NCBI GenBank assembly: GCA_036961205.1
Contig: JBALVI010000001.1
Coordinates: 620,001 to 684,000, forward strand
From: CALJFL01 sp036961205
GTDB lineage: Bacteria > Pseudomonadota > Gammaproteobacteria > Pseudomonadales > Halieaceae
Reading direction: 5' to 3'
Length of the DNA: 64,000 nucleotides
This document shows, piece by piece, positions 61,232 to 64,000 of this stretch. Below the pieces are notes generated by a model, which saw only the letters and a list, made by a program, of their open reading frames with translations, was not told the origin of the DNA and searched no databases. The translations under genes were made by a program, and so were the position numbers. Positions within the stretch are counted from its first letter, which is position 1. Every line of letters begins with the position of its first letter.

Positions 61232-61529
61232 TGTCTAGCCCTCGTAGGGAGTAAAAGTGATAAATCTATTCTATTAAGTGTATATCACTAATAAAAGTAG
61301 AATTTTAGAGATTAGTAGTCAATAAAGTGAATATATTAGCCGAATTTGCAGTAATTCGCTCCCCACTCGCTCGTATACTAGCGCTCTGGCTGAAAGTGTC
61401 ACCTGGTGTGGCAGCAATCGCGACTTACCGGTCGTTGTTGCTGACAAATTTGCCTCACGAGAGTAAATGCCCCCGCTAACCCGGACAGGTGAGACCAGCC
61501 TCCCAATTCGAATAGACCAGGCACTAGAC
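61232..61529. promoter_or_regulatory. Divergent lrp-leuA spacer with palindrome and leader hairpin
   Basis: An AT-rich part (61250-61345) holds AGTGTATATCACT (61277-61289), an imperfect palindrome suitable for an Lrp-type protein, and TTGACT (61317-61322, minus). TATACT (about 61371) is a plausible plus-strand -10. Downstream, GCAGCAA at 61411 pairs with TTGTTGC ending at 61441 around a CGAC/GTCG inner stem. No leucine-rich leader peptide is seen. Confidence 0.45.
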
Positions 61530-63206
61530 ATGAGTAATTTTGACCACAGGAAATATCCCGCCTTCCAACCCATCAAGATGACTAATCGTCGTTGGCCAGA
61601 TCGCCAGCTTGAGAAGGCGCCACTGTGGTGCAGTGTCGACCTTCGGGACGGCAACCAGGCCTTGATTGAGCCGATGACAGCATCGCAGAAATCCCGCCTG
61701 TGGGATCAATTGGTCAAGCTGGGCTTCAAGGAGATCGAGGTGGGTTTTCCATCGGCCTCTAGCCACGATTACGATTTCGTCCGTGAGCTGATAGAGAACG
61801 GGCGCATACCCGATGATGTGACCATTCAGGTGCTGACTCAGGCCCGCCCTGATCTGATTGAAAAAACGTTTGAATCTCTGAAGGGCGCCCGTCGCGCTAT
61901 TGTTCACGTTTATAACTCGACCTCCACGGTGCAGCGTGAGCAGGTCTTTGCTCTCGACCGGGAGGGCATTAAAAACATTGCAGTTAAAGGGGCGGAGCTG
62001 GTGCGAACCTGCGCTGAGCGCCATCCCGATACCGAATGGGTGTTCGAATATTCTCCCGAGAGCTTTACCGGCACCGAGATGGATTATGCTGTGGATGTCT
62101 GCAATGCGGTGACTGCAGTATGGCAGCCCACACCGGAACACCCCTGCATCATAAATTTGCCCGCTACCGTTGAAATGAGTACCCCCAATATCTATGCCGA
62201 CCAGATTGAATGGTTCTGTGATCGGGTTGAGCGCAGAGATAGCGTGTTGATCTCGCTGCACACACATAACGATAGGGGTTGTGCTGTGGCAGCCGCTGAG
62301 TTGGGTGTGTTAGCGGGTGCCGACCGGGTTGAGGGAACGCTGATGGGCAATGGTGAGCGTACTGGCAATATGGATATCATCACCATGGCGATGAACTTGT
62401 ACAGCCAGGGTGTAGATCCGCGCCTTGAGCTGGGTCAGATGGACGAGATCATCCAGACGGTTAAGGAATGCACCCACTTGCCGGTCCATCCTCGTCACCC
62501 CTATGCGGGTGAGCTGGTATTTACAGCCTTTTCGGGCAGCCATCAGGACGCCATCAAAAAATGCCTGGCCAGGCGCACCAGTGAACTTGAACCTTGGGAA
62601 GTGGCCTATCTGCCGATAGATCCCGCAGACATTGGCCGTTCCTACCAGCAGGTCATTCGAATCAACAGCCAATCGGGCAAAGGGGGTATTGCCTATGTTC
62701 TGGAACGAGATTATGGCCTGGAGTTACCGCGCTGGCTGCAGATCGATTTCAGCAGTGCAGTGCAAGCCTTCGCTGAAGAGAAAGAGACTGAAGTGGGCTC
62801 GGATGCAATTTATGAATTGTTCCAGCAGACCTATCTCAGTGAAGACCGGCAATGGCGCCTGGGTGATTATCAGGCCAGTCGAGCAGATGGCGTCGATCAG
62901 TTACAGGTTGAGCTGGTTCAAGCGGGAGCCAGTCATAAGCTGACTGGCTCTGGTAATGGTGTGGTTGCTTCTTTCGTTGATGCGGTAGCGGGTTTCATCG
63001 GCAAACAAATCGTGTTGGTGGAATACAGCGAGCACGCCCTCAGCCACAGCGCCGATGCCGAGGCGATTTGCTATATCCAGCTCAATATCGAAGGGGAGAG
63101 ATATTGCGGCGTTGGTCTTAGCCACGATATCGTGCAGGCCTCGCTGGATGGTATTCTGGGCGCTATAAATGAAGCGGCAGAATCAGATGCAATCGCGGCC
63201 GCCTGA
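61530..63206 (+). CDS. leuA: 2-isopropylmalate synthase
   Basis: First step of leucine synthesis, condensing acetyl-CoA with 2-oxoisovalerate. HMGL-like TIM barrel with LRDGNQALIEPM near 52 (metal Asp), and HTHNDRGCAVAAAELG near 246 (metal His pair) with GNGERTGN near 270; a C-terminal regulatory domain follows. 558 aa is the long form of LeuA found in many proteobacteria and actinobacteria. I chose ATG 61530 (MSNFDHRKYPAF…). Its size and C-terminal domain suggest leucine feedback. Confidence 0.96.
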   Translation: MSNFDHRKYPAFQPIKMTNRRWPDRQLEKAPLWCSVDLRDGNQALIEPMTASQKSRLWDQLVKLGFKEIEVGFPSASSHDYDFVRELIENGRIPDDVTIQVLTQARPDLIEKTFESLKGARRAIVHVYNSTSTVQREQVFALDREGIKNIAVKGAELVRTCAERHPDTEWVFEYSPESFTGTEMDYAVDVCNAVTAVWQPTPEHPCIINLPATVEMSTPNIYADQIEWFCDRVERRDSVLISLHTHNDRGCAVAAAELGVLAGADRVEGTLMGNGERTGNMDIITMAMNLYSQGVDPRLELGQMDEIIQTVKECTHLPVHPRHPYAGELVFTAFSGSHQDAIKKCLARRTSELEPWEVAYLPIDPADIGRSYQQVIRINSQSGKGGIAYVLERDYGLELPRWLQIDFSSAVQAFAEEKETEVGSDAIYELFQQTYLSEDRQWRLGDYQASRADGVDQLQVELVQAGASHKLTGSGNGVVASFVDAVAGFIGKQIVLVEYSEHALSHSADAEAICYIQLNIEGERYCGVGLSHDIVQASLDGILGAINEAAESDAIAAA

Positions 63207-63216
63207 CTGAGTGAAT

Positions 63217-64000
63217 ATGACTAGCCCAATACAGATACCTACCTTGGCCGACATCGAGGCAGCGCACCATAGAATCAGGGACTACATCCACAAGACCCCT
63301 GTTTACCAGAGTGAGCTTCTCAACCGTGACGTGGGCGGTGAGTTATTCTTCAAATGCGAAAACCTGCAGAAAGTCGGTGCTTTTAAAGCGCGCGGTGCAA
63401 GTAATGCGGTGCTAAGCCTTAGCGATGAACAGGCCGAAAATGGAGTGGCAACGCATTCTTCCGGTAATCATGGCGCTGCCTTGGCGATGGCCGCGGCCAG
63501 GCGGAACATTTCAGCGCAAATTGTCATGCCCTCTAATGCACCCAAGGTGAAAAAAGCGGCGGTTGCAGCGTACGGGGCAGAGATCATCGAATGCGAGCCG
63601 ACGCTGGCAGCGCGCGAGGAAACCCTGGCATCAGTGGTGGCGAAATCCGGCGCGAATATTGTTCACCCCTATGCAGATTCTCGGGTGATTGCCGGGCAGG
63701 GGACGGTTGCACTGGAATTACTGGCGCAGATTGAGGACCTGGACCTTGTAGTTGTCCCAGTGGGCGGCGGTGGCTTGCTGGCGGGGGTGGCTTTGGCCGT
63801 TAAGAGCCTTCGCCCCGAGGTTGAAGTGGTGGCGGTTGAGCCCGCCGGTGCGGACGATGCGTTTCGTTCCTTTGGGCTGGGCACGCTGGTCCCACAGAAC
63901 TCGCCAAATACCATTGCCGATGGGCTGCGAGCGGGTCTTGGTGAAATAAATTTCCAGATCATTCAAAAGTATGTGGATACTATTATCACTGTTGATGACA
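63217..64000 (+). CDS. Threonine/serine dehydratase-like PLP enzyme, truncated by window end
   Basis: An open frame from ATG 63217 to the window edge (261 codons, no stop yet). PLP Lys is in GAFKARGASNAV near 50; SSGNHGAALAMAAA near 74 binds the PLP phosphate region, and VPVGGGGLLAGVAL near 177. The family includes catabolic threonine dehydratase, serine racemase and hydroxyaspartate ammonia-lyase; the specificity cannot be told. It lies 10 bp after leuA, so co-transcription is likely. Confidence 0.85.
   Translation, partial: MTSPIQIPTLADIEAAHHRIRDYIHKTPVYQSELLNRDVGGELFFKCENLQKVGAFKARGASNAVLSLSDEQAENGVATHSSGNHGAALAMAAARRNISAQIVMPSNAPKVKKAAVAAYGAEIIECEPTLAAREETLASVVAKSGANIVHPYADSRVIAGQGTVALELLAQIEDLDLVVVPVGGGGLLAGVALAVKSLRPEVEVVAVEPAGADDAFRSFGLGTLVPQNSPNTIADGLRAGLGEINFQIIQKYVDTIITVDD

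Noticed and set aside
61467..61529. Upstream ATG of leuA as start or as leucine leader peptide
   Set aside because: The 21 added residues do not resemble LeuA N-termini, and the frame lacks consecutive leucine codons, so neither extension nor attenuator is supported.
1..64000. tRNA, rRNA, IS elements or prophage genes
   Set aside because: I looked for transposase or integrase motifs, long terminal inverted repeats and tRNA-like cloverleaf consensus and saw none that held up.

Overview
The window looks like the origin-proximal part of a marine gammaproteobacterial chromosome, mid-GC. Gene order closely follows the oriC region of Pseudomonas aeruginosa as I remember it: recF-gyrB, then gmhB-glyS-glyQ-lpxL, trkA-rsmB-fmt-def | lysM-dprA-tsaC-hemF-aroE, the coxBA-cox11-coxC-SURF1-cyoE-sco block, and polA-engB-cyt c5-cyt c4-dsbA. 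The proteins do not read as Pseudomonas. A Halieaceae/OM60-like or related Cellvibrionales host is my inference, not proven. Two parS-like ParB sites lie inside recF and support closeness to the origin.

Layout. 1-3.6 kb: recF and gyrB. 3.6-18.2 kb: a long same-strand run encoding a Chp/Pil-type chemosensory system (CheB-, PilG-, PilI-, PilJ-, PilK-, ChpA- and ChpC-like), preceded by a degenerate AAA+/HTH protein and an unrecognised 205-aa protein. ChpA is split into an Hpt protein and a hybrid CheA kinase by one in-frame TAG that sits in a hairpin. 18.2-20.7 kb: small unrecognised genes and a TonB-C-terminal-domain periplasmic protein. 20.8-26.1 kb (minus): rmuC, gmhB, glyS, glyQ. 26.1-27.9 kb: lpxL-like acyltransferase and djlA. 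27.9-33.6 kb (minus): trkH, trkA, rsmB, fmt, def. 33.9-39.1 kb: LysM protein, dprA, purE, tsaC, hemF, aroE. 39.1-40.7 kb: gamma-carbonic anhydrase family protein, YheV-like zinc ribbon, unknown. 41.2-48.8 kb: aa3-type cytochrome oxidase operon with assembly factors, without ctaA in its usual place. 49.4-54.8 kb: polA, a probable ErsA/Spot42-position small RNA with a sigma-E/AlgU-like promoter, engB, cytochromes c5 and c4, dsbA. 54.9-58.3 kb (minus): a TpsB-type outer-membrane transporter followed by a secreted protein built on thirteen 63-bp repeats. 58.3-61.2 kb (minus): PLP cysteine synthase-like enzyme, Bcr/CflA efflux protein, Lrp/AsnC regulator. 61.5-64 kb: leuA and the start of a threonine/serine dehydratase-like gene cut by the window edge.

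Most of the window is conserved housekeeping DNA. The parts most worth attention are the chemosensory cluster with its pseudo-ATPase, orphan partner and split kinase; the TpsB plus Pro/Gln-repeat protein pair; the sRNA candidate between polA and engB; and the parS sites inside recF. I saw no IS element, prophage, CRISPR array, tRNA or rRNA.
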